A stretch of DNA of 64,000 nucleotides from positions 44,529,001 to 44,593,000 of the forward strand of contig NC_069378.1 in assembly GCF_021730395.1 (NCBI RefSeq), written 5' to 3'. The DNA is from Mercenaria mercenaria (Eukaryota > Mollusca > Bivalvia > Venerida > Veneridae). The notes below the pieces were generated by a model that saw nothing but the letters and a program-made list of their open reading frames with translations, did no database searches and was not told the origin of the DNA. This document shows positions 1 through 12,173 of this stretch, piece after piece. Positions within the stretch are counted from its first letter, which is position 1, and every line of letters begins with the position of its first letter. The position numbers were made by a program, and so were the translations under genes.

Positions 1-3000
1 ATACAGGTACTCTTGTTAGTTATGCTTTCGTGTAACAATGTTTCAGCCTAAGGCTTTCATCAAATTCACACGAAGTTTGTTCAAACTCCCCTTACCAAGT
101 GAACAAAGTCCACAGAACCTTGGGCATATTGTTTTTGCATGAAGAATATCCAGACACAGATTTGCTACAGTGTTCATATATGCACAGTCAACCTTCTCGC
201 TATCAACACATGCCGTTGCTGAAATAGGTACAAAAGTCAAAAGTAGGGCTTGTCAAATAATTCGTACACAAAGTCTTGATTCATATAATTTTAGTTACAT
301 GTCCCGTCAGTGTCCCTTTTTTCGCTCCATCGCACTGTAGATTGCGATTAAAATATGATATCAAAACTGCACTTTCGCGTAGTGTTTTTGAGTTTTCGTA
401 TTGTATTGTTGCGATATCAACCCCTCGGTCCTTTGCCTAATCATGCTATTACAATACTACAGAGCGGCATTACCATCCTCATCCTTAGGTTGCTGAGACA
501 AAAAAATATATCGCGAATTTAAATATTGACGGTACACGATCTTTCCTTCATAACACCGCCCGAACGGATGGTAGTGTGGTGATACAATACGAAAACGAGA
601 TGCAAATGCGCGATATCAACATTGCATTTTCGGTATTTCCTAATATTACCGTTAAGTGTAAGGGACAATAGTACGAAAATACGACCCTAAAACTCGATAA
701 TACGATACGAAGTTGCGATATTAACCTCGTACATTCGCATCATGTTTGCATTGTATTACCATGCTTCGTATCTTAGCATCTTGTTTACGCACTGAGAAGG
801 AGCGAAGAAACCATGACCCTAACAGAACACCGCACTTCTACTAACGTTAGATAATAAATGCAGAACATATAATGAAATCCTCTTCTAGGTAAAGGTGACT
901 TGTACTGCTGGCCTGTTAGTTATACCACAGGGCTGACATAAATTGTTATCATATTAAGACTAAAAATCATTTTAAAACATATCTTTTAAAAAATTTAAGA
1001 CTTAGTGCAGTAAACTGTTACCAAGTCTGTTATATTAAATTCACTGCAAAGACATATTCAAAACACAGAATGCAAACAAAACTGAGTTGTAATATTTTCT
1101 TGTTCCATATCCTTGTCTTTTTATAGTTGTTATAAGCTTAGCTTCATCTCAATTTGTATAAAAGATTTGTGACTGACCTCATTTAGTCAGATGTAAAATG
1201 AAATTTTGATGAAAATATGTGTTGTATATGATTATACGAACATTTATTGTGTTTTAAGTACAATTTCAGAGTTTAACAGTTTTACACGTTTTCGTAAACT
1301 CCAAAAAATGTACGGTGGTTTCTAGGTTAAAGAAGGTCACCAATTCAAATCCTTCTGATCTGATTTGTGTTTTATTAATGACCACTCCTGTTTATTATAT
1401 CCGCTTTCACAGGTGGACGCAATAGATTGAACAAAACGTGAGATTTAGTGAGGTTTAAAGGTGTTAATTCTTATTTATGTGCTTCTAAAAGTATATTCTT
1501 GTAAAAGTACAAAATTTATATCACTGAAAAGTTATCAAGTACAGTGTAACAATATATGTTGTATAACAGGACTAAGCAGAGTCATTTCAACTTTATATAC
1601 TACTGAATTCAAATGCTATCGTTATATTAAACATGATAATATGTTAAACACAAAATGACATACGTTTTAAATGTTCACAGAGGTGTTTATTACAATTATC
1701 CGTACTGCAGCACTCGTGGCATGTCTGTGATTGACGTTTGTTGACATCTCTTCCAACTATACCAGGTCCATTGTTTGGAAGAACGCCGCATTTCTTAAAG
1801 AGCAAACGAAATACGTCTAGCCTATACATAATATATCTCCTTGTGCAACTCTTTGTATCATAACAAATTCTTCAAAATAAGGAACGATTCATTTTTGATA
1901 TTCGGTATACATGAATCTTAAGAACGATATTTTGATAAAAAAGTTAGAATTTCATCAAACTTTAAGTCGGATGGTGTTTACCTAAACTTGAATTCATTCT
2001 GTAATCACACCCAGATTTTTACTCTTAAAAACATTACGTGTGATAATAGTTATTGAGCGAAATTCATTAGATCACATCAATGGTTTATTCCAAGACCTTG
2101 CTAAAAAAAATGTTGAAAAGTTTCCAGTACGTACATTTAGCTTTTCTTCGTTCCACTTTTGAACATTTTAAAAACACTATTCGGAAATTAAAAAAATCGA
2201 ATTTGATTTAGAAAGTATGTTAAGGTAACTAGAATTACAACTTATACCTGATTCTCTATGCAGCCTAGATTGAAGACGTTTGTCTGTCCAGATGAAACGA
2301 AATCTAGGTAGCACGACTGTAAAATAGATGAATAAGTGTCTAAATGCATAGTCATTGATATCAGAGACATCGCCAATATATACGAGGGCGGTTCAGGCAA
2401 GAAATATCTTTTAAAAAATGATTAGTACAGTATAGTTGGTAATAAGAATGCTTTATTTGGGCTTAAAATCATCTTAAGTGGTTTCTTTCTACAGCTGAGA
2501 ATCAAAAGAGCAAACAATTTGCATGAAAATGGCTGTAGTCAATGAGTGTCACCAGACACCCTTCTCTCTTTGGTAGACTTAAATCGATTGCGCCTGAAAA
2601 ACACACCCGTTGATGTAACATGCAGTAGGTACTAGTTACACGATCATACATAAGTCTTTTTGTAAATTTATGCAAATTAGACATAATAATATGTTTGCAA
2701 ATATATTGACCAACATATACCTTTAAAACTGTAAACAGTACACATTAGGATGAACGCGTTGTTATTTCACTTTTTCGTCCTTTAATGAGAGATACGTTTT
2801 GCAACAAAGCTCATGGTATATTTTTATAGCTGTTTGATACATTGCAATAAATACGTTTTCATTTTAACTGAAGTCAGAATTTAGATTAAAAGCATAAAAA
2901 GCCATGTTTCTACTTATACCTGTCCATAGCTACATCTTGAAATGCTAGTACAGTTGTCCACGCTATCAATGTTGGTACAATGGAAACACTCCAACGAGTC

Positions 3001-4201
3001 TGTAAATAATACTTACTGGTTAACTACATGATGATTTGTTTTCTTAAAATAAAGTTCAGGGGACCTCCGTGGCAGAATGGTTAAGGTTGGTTGCTCCTCA
3101 CCACCGTGATTTTCAAAGTCTCACTTGGAGTGTACAATTCTTTGATGTGAGGAAGTCATCTCATTCTGGTTAAAGGAAGGTCGGCCCTTCTACGTGACTG
3201 AAATATTATCTTGAGACTCTTGGGGGTCTTGTTTCACCGTAAACAGCTGAAAAGTCGCTACATCACTATACTTGTACCGGGATGACGTTTAGCCGATAGA
3301 AACAAAGAATGAAATTAAGTAAGTTCTATATCATCTCGAAACATTCAAACTCTACAACTACTGAAACTCTTAAATGTCAACTCAGCATGCATTTAATATA
3401 TTTACATTGTCTGATTTCTTGTTTATAAGTCTAGGTGATTTTGCTTTCTGATAAGCAGCTTTGCTTTATTGTACGAGATCCATTGGTTATTTAAAATAAA
3501 TCTGCTTCCACCATGGCAAGAAGTAATCTAACATATAGTAGTAAGAAACAAACGCAGTCATGATTTAAGTTTACTCAGAGAGTCACTTTTGTGTTCCCAT
3601 CAGTAAGCTGACCATATTTTTGCATGTCAATATCTACGTTGCCCGCAACAGTAAATAAACTCAGTATCATTAAAGACGTAAAAACATCAGATGCCGATGT
3701 TATCTACTGTCAAAAAGCACAAAGACATTCTTAAGGCACCCTTTTCTGTGTTCCTCATTCCTAACTAGATTTTGGCAGTGTCACCTTTAAAGCTGGCTTG
3801 AATGTGGAAAACTATGAAACATTTTCACAGATGAGTAAAATATCACCCCAAAAACCCTGCGGTTTAATGTCAAGTTAATCACACCAGTCTTGGGGCATTA
3901 TATATACATATAAAAAATAAAAAATATCCCGGACTTACCTACAACGACTGAATTGACGAAAAATAAAAATATTGTCAAATCTGAAACAAGAAAATAAAAC
4001 TCATCTGAATAAACATGAAAGACATTCAGCGGCAGAAATTATGTGCATAATATGTAGCCTCTAAATTACTTTTTGTTACCACGGATATTAAGCACAATTT
4101 ACCCGGTGTTTCATTTTCAAAAAATGTTCACACGAGAACTAACGTTTTAATAAAAGTAAAATGGTATACTTACAAGCAGTGAGCAATTTGTTGCGCTTCA
4201 T
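1..4201 (-). CDS. Ly6/uPAR-ShKT secreted protein, paralogue A (3' part off window)
   Basis: Six coding exons are visible in transcript order: 4201-4174, 3980-3939, 2999-2920, 2316-2249, 1793-1664 and 218-96, each with GT/AG borders. The first two give a short basic start and a hydrophobic stretch (signal peptide). The next three encode a Ly6/uPAR three-finger module with SLECFHC at its start and the hallmark CCSTDNCN near its end. The last encodes a ShKT module with six cysteines (ACVDSEKVDC ... CPRFCGLC). Exon lengths match gene B exon by exon (28, 42, 80, 69, 130, 123), so this is a tandem duplicate; TSP1 and C1q exons are expected to the left of the window. The ShKT exon ends at a GTAAG donor, so the protein continues. 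One caution: exon 4 counts as 68 bases in my reading against 69 in gene B (near 2280). That would be a frameshift, or it may be my miscount. Secretion is inferred from the signal peptide; the ligand is unknown. Confidence 0.75.
300..790. repeat. cryptic repeat patch, CG-containing palindromic words
   Basis: Gene A lies in this span as the intergenic side or intron between exons 1664 and 218. The patch is dense in GCGATATCAAC (400s and 610s), ATACGAAAA/TTTTCGTAT and TACGATACGAAG words on both strands, unlike the surrounding AT-rich intron. It looks like a decayed foldback or simple-type repeat. No coding potential seen. Confidence 0.4.
3059..3310 (+). mobile_element. tRNA-derived SINE, RUDI/V-SINE-like
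   Basis: Starts with a tRNA-like head (CTCCGTGGCAGAATGGTTAAGG, A-box type). It then has GTGAGGAAG, GAAGGTCGG, a GGGGTCTT motif and AAAGTCGCTACAT, in the order of the molluscan RUDI/V-SINE body, also seen at 28.19 and 58.3 kb. It lies in the second intron of gene A. Confidence 0.65.
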
Positions 4202-4879
4202 TTCGGACTTCAACAATATTCACCGCTGGTTCTTCGTGCACGCACTTTTATTCAGTCCCGAATGTCAACGATGATTAGATAATAAACACATGACCGATAT
4301 CGTGACTATAACTTATCCTTTTTGGGTTTATATATGTCGTATTGTATCGCCATTCCCTTTTAAAATATGTTGCTCATACATTGATAGCTTTTACAAACGA
4401 AAACTACATTTAATCCTTCCAAAATATGAAATTTTAAGCTTTTTCGCATATTGTTTATTTCCTCAGTACCAATTGTATTATTTGTAAATCAAAAAAGTGT
4501 TTATACATTCTTTTTCAAAGAGACACCATCTATATATTAAGTTAAATACGCTTCACAAGTTACAACTAAAATGTTACATGGATTCCATTTCTTGGAAAAG
4601 TGCAGATCGTTAATTAAGCTTTGGTCTAGCTATCGACCGCACAATCTTTTAACTGTCTAAGTCAGAACACCTATTTTAAAATACGTCAATTTCGCATACT
4701 TTGGTTGATAATTATTTAAATTGCCGAAGAGTAAGTCAACAAAATATACGGGTTTAACAAATGTTCGCAGCTTCGAACCTCGAACTCCAATTAAATTTTG
4801 AATTCAACGATACTGGCATTTTTCTTAAATTAAGAGGTTAGTAATATAGACCATATTACGGTGGCACAGAAGTGACATG

Positions 4880-5030
4880 CACTACTCTTTTTTTTTAATT
4901 GCACTTCTCATTTTATGTCGTTCCCACGAGATTCTTACTCGAGGGAACGACTTAGTATGTCGTGGTAATGAGTAACTAAGTTGTGGGAACGACATAAAAA
5001 TGAGAAGTGCAATTTTCAAAAAGAGTATTG
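4880..5030. mobile_element. foldback element with TCGTGGGAACGA words
   Basis: Arms 4881-4927 and 4983-5028 are near-perfect inverted copies (TTGCACTTCTCATTTTATG and its complement). They enclose several TCGTGGGAACGA-type words. A foldback MITE is the simplest reading. Confidence 0.6.
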
Positions 5031-5119
5031 CATTCATTTAAAAAGAGTAGCGCAATAAAAAACAGAATAGTGTTATAAAAAGAATTATAGTACAATAAAA
5101 ATAAAGAGTATTGCATGCT

Positions 5120-5262
5120 AGCTATGTCTTGGGAACGACTTAGTAACTCGTGGGAACGAGTTCGCTATGTCGCGGGAACGATTTACTATCTCGTTCCCAC
5201 GACATAGTCAGTCGTTACCACGACATAGCTATCACGTTCCCACGAGCTAGTCAACCAATCAA
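5120..5262. repeat. array of TCGTGGGAACGA words, about 21-bp spacing
   Basis: At least six more copies of TCGTGGGAACGA or its complement TCGTTCCCACGA. They are separated by TTAGTA/CATAGT-type spacers and continue the motif of the preceding foldback. Confidence 0.6.
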
Positions 5263-5336
5263 ATTTTGCGTAACATGCTTAATTTACATTTATTTGCTGA
5301 AAATGATAAGTTACGTCCCTTTGTAAAAAAGCCGCC

Positions 5337-5412
5337 ATGATGGAAGACGACTTGGAAGATTTCACGGTGAGAAGAGGGGTTCCCTCCGAAGTGATTCGAA
5401 GGATGATCACAG
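5337..5412 (+). CDS. orphan first-coding-exon candidate
   Basis: An ATG in an ideal Kozak setting (GCCGCCATGATGG) opens 25 codons (acidic start MMEDDLEDF, then VRRGVPSEVIRRM). The stretch ends in phase 1 at a GTATAA donor. No following exon was found on this strand. It directly follows the repeat block at 4880-5260. It may be a real first exon, or the start of a gene copied with the repeat. Family not recognised. Confidence 0.25.
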
Positions 5413-5747
5413 GTATAATAAATATAACAAACAATTTGATTGGCTGACTAACTAAATGTTTTTTCAATATGTTAAGAAGTACATATTTTCATGAATAAAT
5501 ATATATCATAGAGAAACGTGAATATGGAGATTATGAGTATCATTTCATTATGTACGTTTGGGGCTGTTCATGCGTCTGTCCGTATATCAGCCAATCAGTC
5601 GAAACAGTTGGAACCACAGATGACTTTTAAAGTACTAAACCTTTTTCTCGTAGAGGACATTTTAAACAGTATGTTCTATCAGTTCGCCAGCCCAATGATT
5701 CGTCTGTATATATCCCTTTTATTTACAAAAGACTCTTTCACTGGTGG

Positions 5748-6381
5748 TAGGTGCAAATGGGAATATCTAGCTCGAGTGTAACTGTTTAGGCGGTAAAGAG
5801 GCTACCCAAGAGCCGGATATAAAGAATACGTCATTGGTCTTCTGTGAAGATCGGGAAATCCCAACCCGAGGGCGCTCCGCTCAAGTCTTAAAGGAGGCTG
5901 TGCCGAGTTTAAGACTTGATTGGTGCACCCGAGGGTTTGGATTTCTGATCTTCACCGAACACCAATGATGGATTTTATTTCTCACTTACAAAAAATTACA
6001 ACAACAGACAAATAAAAACAAGCATGAAAATATGGAACTATTTAAAACGCGGGAAATTGACGTCTGTAAGCAGTAGTGACGTGATGACATTTCAGTGACG
6101 CACAATAACAAAGTTCCGCTTTAGTTTTATCGTTTGTAGCGTAACGGTACGTTCTTATCATAAAGTAACGAATTTTGAATCGAGAAATACACTATAAGGA
6201 ACGGAGAGAATAGATAAAGGTATCTGAGGTTTAATTATTTTACATAAATAATATGTATATTCAGTGCATGAAGTAGTCCGTCACAGGAGTGTGGGATAAC
6301 CTATGTGACATAAGATTTTCCAGCATTTCTAAAAATAGAGATTTTTCTGTCCGATAAGTGAGAAATTCCCATCTGCACCTA
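5748..6381. mobile_element. non-autonomous TIR element with an inner hairpin
   Basis: Ends TAGGTGCAAATGGGAAT and ATTCCCATCTGCACCTA are inverted copies (one mismatch in 17). Inside, 5831-5872 and 5928-5968 form a second imperfect inverted repeat (CATTGGT ... CCCGAGGG). No open frame of note, so a MITE. Confidence 0.5.
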
Positions 6382-8300
6382 GATCCTAGGGATACAATCT
6401 TTTTCTTGCATACCATTTTCAACAAACAATAGTATAAATAAAATAAATTAAAAAAAATTAAGAATGACTTTTTTATAGGACTATTTTCCTAAAACAGCGG
6501 AAAATCAACCATAGTAAACAGGAAAAACGTCACATGACGTTTCAAAGGCAAATGACGATGCTTAGTTCCGTTTGTGTTTTACCAACTGCCGCATAATTGT
6601 TTATTTTTCATAAAATTACGTTTTTAATCGAAAAATATGCGAAAAGGATAAAGTCAAACTACCTAGGTATTTGATTTTTATCTCGTTCTATATATCATTA
6701 AGATATACATTATGTAAATTACTGCATAAATCTTCTACATAGATGTAATTCTCATACGTCATTTAAAGCACGAGTCATTAAGATAAGAGTTTTCGAGCAC
6801 AGGTCAAATGACCAGAAACGCCGGTCTGGTATGTAAGAATATTTCTGCTGAAAATTGTAAAGTCTTTGGATATATATATATATATACCCTTTATAGATGA
6901 CCGAGAGTACCGAGACAACATTTTGCTAGGTGCTATAGCAACAAAACATCTAGTATTGGTCTTTCTTCTCACAAATATAGATTTCAGTTATAAGATCAAA
7001 ACATGCAATGGTGCCACTACAGAAAAGGAATGAAATATTGATGATTAAGTTTGTCTTATAAACGCAGCACAATGACGATTTACAAAAACATAAAAAGAGA
7101 AAACAACCACACCACCAACAACAAAAACACCCCGAAAGATTTAGTTGCTACGAAATTTTACATGTATAAAAGAGAAAAGGTAAGGGTAGATTACATGGAA
7201 GCACAGAGCACCCCAAACACAGCCATACAGCATGCATCGCAAAATAGGCCCACAGCATAAAGAAGCTGTAACGGAAAATATCAAAGACATGTTGTTTTAA
7301 AAATCCAACAACAAGTACATTTTAATAATATGCAAGATACAATGGGGGTGGTGTATGGAGTAGATAAAAGGTGGGGCTATGTGTGAAAGTCATCACCAGC
7401 TTTATCCAAACGATCCATACATGCGGCGGTAAAAACAAAACTAAGAAGGAACGTTTTCCTTTTTTCCAATCAAGTTCTCTTCTTCAAATTGACACACTTT
7501 AACATTTATAAGCATATCCATCCATTTTATGTTAATGTGAACAGGGTCTTGTTGGCGGGCGTAATTTTGTAAATAAACGAAACAACAAAAGCTACAAAAA
7601 AGATATAACTCCTAAAACTGTAAAAAGTTTGTCGATCAGATGTCTGTCTCTTGATTAGAAGAATATGCAGTATAAACGTTGCATACACAACTGTTCGGAA
7701 GTGAAAACGGTCTGAATAAGATCAGGAAGCAAAGTCGATAGACGTCTTCATGGACTGTCCTTATGCTATAAATTTGGCCTTTTGCATCTTGTTTTGGTGG
7801 TTTATAAGAAAGTCGCGTGTAAAGATAATTATATCTGATATATGCCATTTATCATTTATTTCGAATTATAATTATGGTAAAAATAAACAAATCGTTGTTA
7901 TAAATACATATTCAAAATACATATTGCCTCCATTTCGCAAATAAAGATTGATTTTGCTTCATTTAAAAAGGGAAGTGAATGTTGTATAATTCTTTTTTTA
8001 TTGTCCATTTTATTTAAGCAGTCATAGAAAAGCAACTGTGACGGCGAACAGCAATGATAACGACCATGTCACCAAAAGTGCAATTGAAACAACACAATTG
8101 ATATGGAACGTCATTTTGCGATATAAAACATTTTTCGTATTTCATTCAAAATATGTGTACAATAGACAACTTAGGTTTTCACGAGGTGCACAGAAGACTG
8201 TATCTCACTTTGAGACTGATATTTATCTCAGCAGTCGAAAATGTTTGCCACTTGACCAGATTTTTATAAAGAGACGTAAGCAAGTCGAAAATATTTTACT
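6382..8300. other. intergenic, no gene seen
   Basis: AT-rich, with a TA microsatellite at about 6870-6889 and a diverged relative (about 6480-6700) of the preceding MITE interior. A dispersed repeat at 7050-7340 recurs at 29.95-30.5 kb (AAGCACAGAGCACC, TAGGCCCACA, ACAACAAGTACAT words). No supported coding region. Confidence 0.5.
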
Positions 8301-8313
8301 CTATCTAGATGTT

Positions 8314-8670
8314 TCAATGCATAAGACTCGCTTTAAAGTTTGTCCTTAGTTTTAGCACTAGATCTTTAGCTATCTTGTTTACGTCAAAACACGTGTGGTT
8401 TTCCCAGGAGCAAAGTATGTAGAACGCATTTAACTGAACGAGAACTGCGCCATCAAGATTATAAAATCGTGTTCCATTAAGGTACTTCTGCATGGTCGTA
8501 TCATAATCTTTTAAACAATTTGGAATTTGAGTAAACTTTGTTTTTTTTTTCATTCCGTCATCATATGCTAAGTAAATACCATGAAAATTTTGCAAATAAA
8601 AAACATAGGGTCGAGTACTTGATGTTTTACTAGATAAATAGAAACATTTGGACCTCGCGCTAGTTTTCAT
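8314..8670 (-). CDS. hypothetical 118-residue open frame
   Basis: A 118-codon open stretch on the minus strand, long for this AT-rich DNA. Composition looks protein-like (FYLQNFHGIYLAYDDG; LNAFYILCSWENHTC). An acceptor-like TTTATCTAG lies about 27 codons in, so it could be an internal or last exon instead of a single-exon gene. A tRNA-derived SINE lies just upstream. I do not recognise a family and see no partner exons. Confidence 0.25.
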   Translation of the reverse strand: MKTSARSKCFYLSSKTSSTRPYVFYLQNFHGIYLAYDDGMKKKTKFTQIPNCLKDYDTTMQKYLNGTRFYNLDGAVLVQLNAFYILCSWENHTCFDVNKIAKDLVLKLRTNFKASLMH

Positions 8671-8739
8671 ATCTATACTAATTTATTTTAGGTTGATTGT
8701 GAAGCAAGTTCTACAACTTATCAATATTAATCACTCTCG

Positions 8740-8945
8740 ACACCGCATTCCTGATAGAATCCATCGCCACGATGGTATGAGAGAAGAGAGGCCAGTTTCC
8801 CTTTTAATGCTGAGCGTCAATCAAAGGGAGATACTGGTACATTTTTTCACGTTTTTGGTTTGACGCGGCCGGGAATCGAACCAACGACCTCCCGCACTCG
8901 AAGTGGGCGTTTTACTACTAGGCTTTCGAGGCGGTTTCAATGCAG
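8740..8945 (-). mobile_element. tRNA-derived SINE (Ser-like head)
   Basis: On the minus strand: CCTCGAAAGCCTAGTAGTA (A-box region), CACTTCGAGTGCGGGAGG (anticodon-arm-like) and GGTTCGATTCCCGGCCGCG (B box). A body follows with ACGTGAAAAAATGTACC and GCTCAGCATTAAAAGGG. The body marks a SINE; it is not a working tRNA gene. Confidence 0.65.
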
Positions 8946-11900
8946 TCAATGGAAAAATCTCAACTTTGATGTCATGTTCGCTAATAAATTTTTACAATGT
9001 ATATTTTAAATGAAACTATTTAAAGTTGTAAATCAACATAATGTCTATCATATGGTTAAAAATGCATAGGTCCATGTAATTATATTTTAGATATTTGTGC
9101 ATGGCTTAAGAGAGTAGTACATTTCAAACCGATTTGCAATTATTTCAGATATCATCATTTTTGTTATCTTTTTTTTTTGTCTTTAAAATACAATAATGTT
9201 GCCGTTTTTATAATTTTATAATTTATTTAATTTTGTTATTATATATACACGGTAAGACAATTTACGCAAGACGAAGTTCCATTACGTATGCCTGGGCAAG
9301 GTTTTATACTATGTTATCTGGATAAATGACATTACTCCATGACTTCCGGTTTATCAAACGTGCAGAAATACCTTAATAGTGGTTCTATCTGCTCATTGTG
9401 AGAATTGTTAGTCGTTAGTCTCGGTGTAAATTTGTATTTAATGAACCAACATGCCTTGAAGGAATTTGGTTGAGACTCACCAAACGTACATTTCGTTGAA
9501 ATAATTTTGAAATCATGCTAGCGGTTTAAGAAAAGAACACATTTTTTCATATATATGTACATGTAACCATATATGAAAAATATGTCCTATGCCATAACGA
9601 GGATGAGTTTTAGACAATCAACGCATTTTGAAGAAATCTGCTTATTTAATCTACTCTCAACCGTGTTACTCGCGCAGTAAAATCGATGTAAAATAAATTA
9701 ACAATAATTGCACTTTTATTTCACACTCATGCGAATATTACAATTATCTTTTCGGATGAGCATTTTGATTCTCTGATCAACATCTGGATGCAGTAGATAT
9801 TTCAGAGACACTTTTATTTCCGACAGAAAATCCAGTTAAGGAGTTTTGCCATGACCTTCAAAATCCCTCCCAAGTTTACAGTTTAAACATAAATGAACTA
9901 TAGATGTACTCTTACACTATCATAACTTACTGATTTATGACTTTGACGTTTTATAAACAGTGCTATCAGAGTAGCAGTCCCATTAAAGATGTAGACTTTA
10001 GGAATAGACTTCCTTTGCAACGAAACACCACTTAATAAGGATCCCTAGGTTTCGCATTGTTCTGCGATAATAAAACTTAAATAAGAACATAAAACAGTCT
10101 TATGGAAGGATGAAATGCAACCAAGCAAAGCAATAGCAGACCCGACTTGTCTGAGTCTGGTCATGAGTTGTAATAAAACCTGCAACACCCCTAACCCTTT
10201 ATAGCAGCGGCTTAAGCAGACATATTTAATAGACTCCGTGGTCAAAATGACCATCTAACTGACTTGCTGTATATCTGAACATTCATTAGTAACATTACTA
10301 AAAGTATTGAGCCCTAAAGTTGCATTATGGTAGTTCGATAGTTCTATTCTGGTACGTGACTATGCTGAATTAATGTTTTGAGGCGTATTGATGTATAATA
10401 TACACTGCCATTCAGATAAGGACCATTGTCAGGATTAGAGAGTAAGGCTTGGTTTACTGGTTTAAACTCCCCATTGGATGTGTTACAAATGACCTTTTAA
10501 GGGCATCTGCAATACGAAGTAGGAACGGTTGTTAACAATGCGCAACTTAATTAACATCTAAAAAGACATGACTTTATTCTTTACATATTCAACTATAAGA
10601 TCAGACAATTAAGTAAAGGCTCTTTCACCGCCGTAGAGATGCGTGTTTACTTCTGAAAACATGAGTGGTAGATGTCATTCCGCCGTTCAGCGGAAACACT
10701 GGAGATAATATTATTCATGCAACATATCATTAAACTAACATAATTATCTCCCTTGTCAGTTACATTTGAATAAGGAAAAAAAGACGTTTCAGTACAAAAG
10801 ATAGTATTGTATGAAAATATCAGAATTAGTCTTGATTAAATGTTTTTCCTTATGTAATTGAGGCAACACAGCACTGTAAATAAGCTAGATGGCTAATATG
10901 CCGCTACTAATGTACCCTGGACACATCTTTAATCATTATAGGTTATTACACTACTGGAGGTACCAGTCAGGTATTTACACCTTGCCAGTTTAATGAAAAG
11001 ACATCAACAGTTCATGAAAATGTCATAGTCATTTTGCGAAGACTGCCAGCCTTTAGACTTTGATTTCATCTTATCGACTGCAACTGTTGGGAAATACTAC
11101 GAGAAATTTACTGAACGACTCCATGCTGCTTTTCTCAAATTATGTAAACAAATCTGGTTTTCTGTATACCTAAATACTGATAGAGATGAAACCACGCAAT
11201 GAATAATTTATGATTCTCTAGCAGAGAATTGTTTTGCTTTGTCCAAACGGACTAAAAGTCATGCGCTAAAAACTGGTCGCACTGATCAATATAAGTTGCG
11301 CCTGCTTACCTGGATGCATCCGAAAAATCAAACATGATGATAAATGATTACAAATAACTCTTAGCGAAGAACAGGTATCATTGTATTTCTGTCCAAACTA
11401 GATCGCCTGAAAATGCAAGTGCCGATTACTGCCCCTGTCCCCATTCTCACAGTTAACGAATCTTTTGGACCAGGTGTCGATTCTAAATGTTTGTTAATGT
11501 TCAAGCTTTCATCAAGGAAAATAAACAATTATCCTTAAATTTGCAGACCGCCAGTTTTTTTTACTTAAGGGCTTTATAATGCAACAAAAGTTGTATGGAG
11601 CAATGTGCAAACCGGAAGGAAGATACAGGTAGATAAAAAGTAGGTTTTACACCCACTGATAATTAATAATGATGATACACGTGCTGGGTAAAAAACAGTT
11701 TCTTATGAGATTTAAACACAAATTAAGCCACTAGGAACAAAATATTCAAAAGCAACAAGAACTAACATTAGAATGTTTAGACGATTGTTTTCACATTGTC
11801 AGGTAAATGTTTGAATAGCCTAATCCGCGAAGCTCTATTTTTAATTGCAGTTTGCTTCTCATCTCAACAGATGGCGGATTGTTACAAAATGAATTAAAGG

Positions 11901-12173
11901 TACCAAATAAAGACAAATAAAAAAAAAATCTTTAAAATAGACTACACATTTTGAAATATACATCTAAACATTACAACAGCCGTGCAATATTACCTTCAAG
12001 TCAAAACATGTGCAGAGAAACGAACGATTTTTTTTTGGTATTTTCTTAGACTGACATGTGGTGGTCATTTTGTCCTACTTTCGTTTTTCCGTAACCGATC
12101 GGAAATTCTTCAGGATCACGTGATTAAATAATTAATTCAAACGAATGTCCGTGTAAAGACGCGCCACAAAATA
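8946..12173. other. intergenic, no gene seen
   Basis: About 3.2 kb of AT-rich DNA. A short repeat at 10126-10210 (GACTTGTCTGAGTCTGGTC, CAGCGGCTTAAGCAG) is related to the units at 24.3-25.05 kb. No other recognisable feature. Confidence 0.5.

Noticed and set aside
8038-8349. 103-codon plus-strand frame
   Set aside because: Overlaps the end of the more protein-like minus frame, has no good start context and no recognisable family.
8870-8945. A working tRNA-Ser gene
   Set aside because: A and B boxes are present but arms do not pair fully and a SINE body follows.
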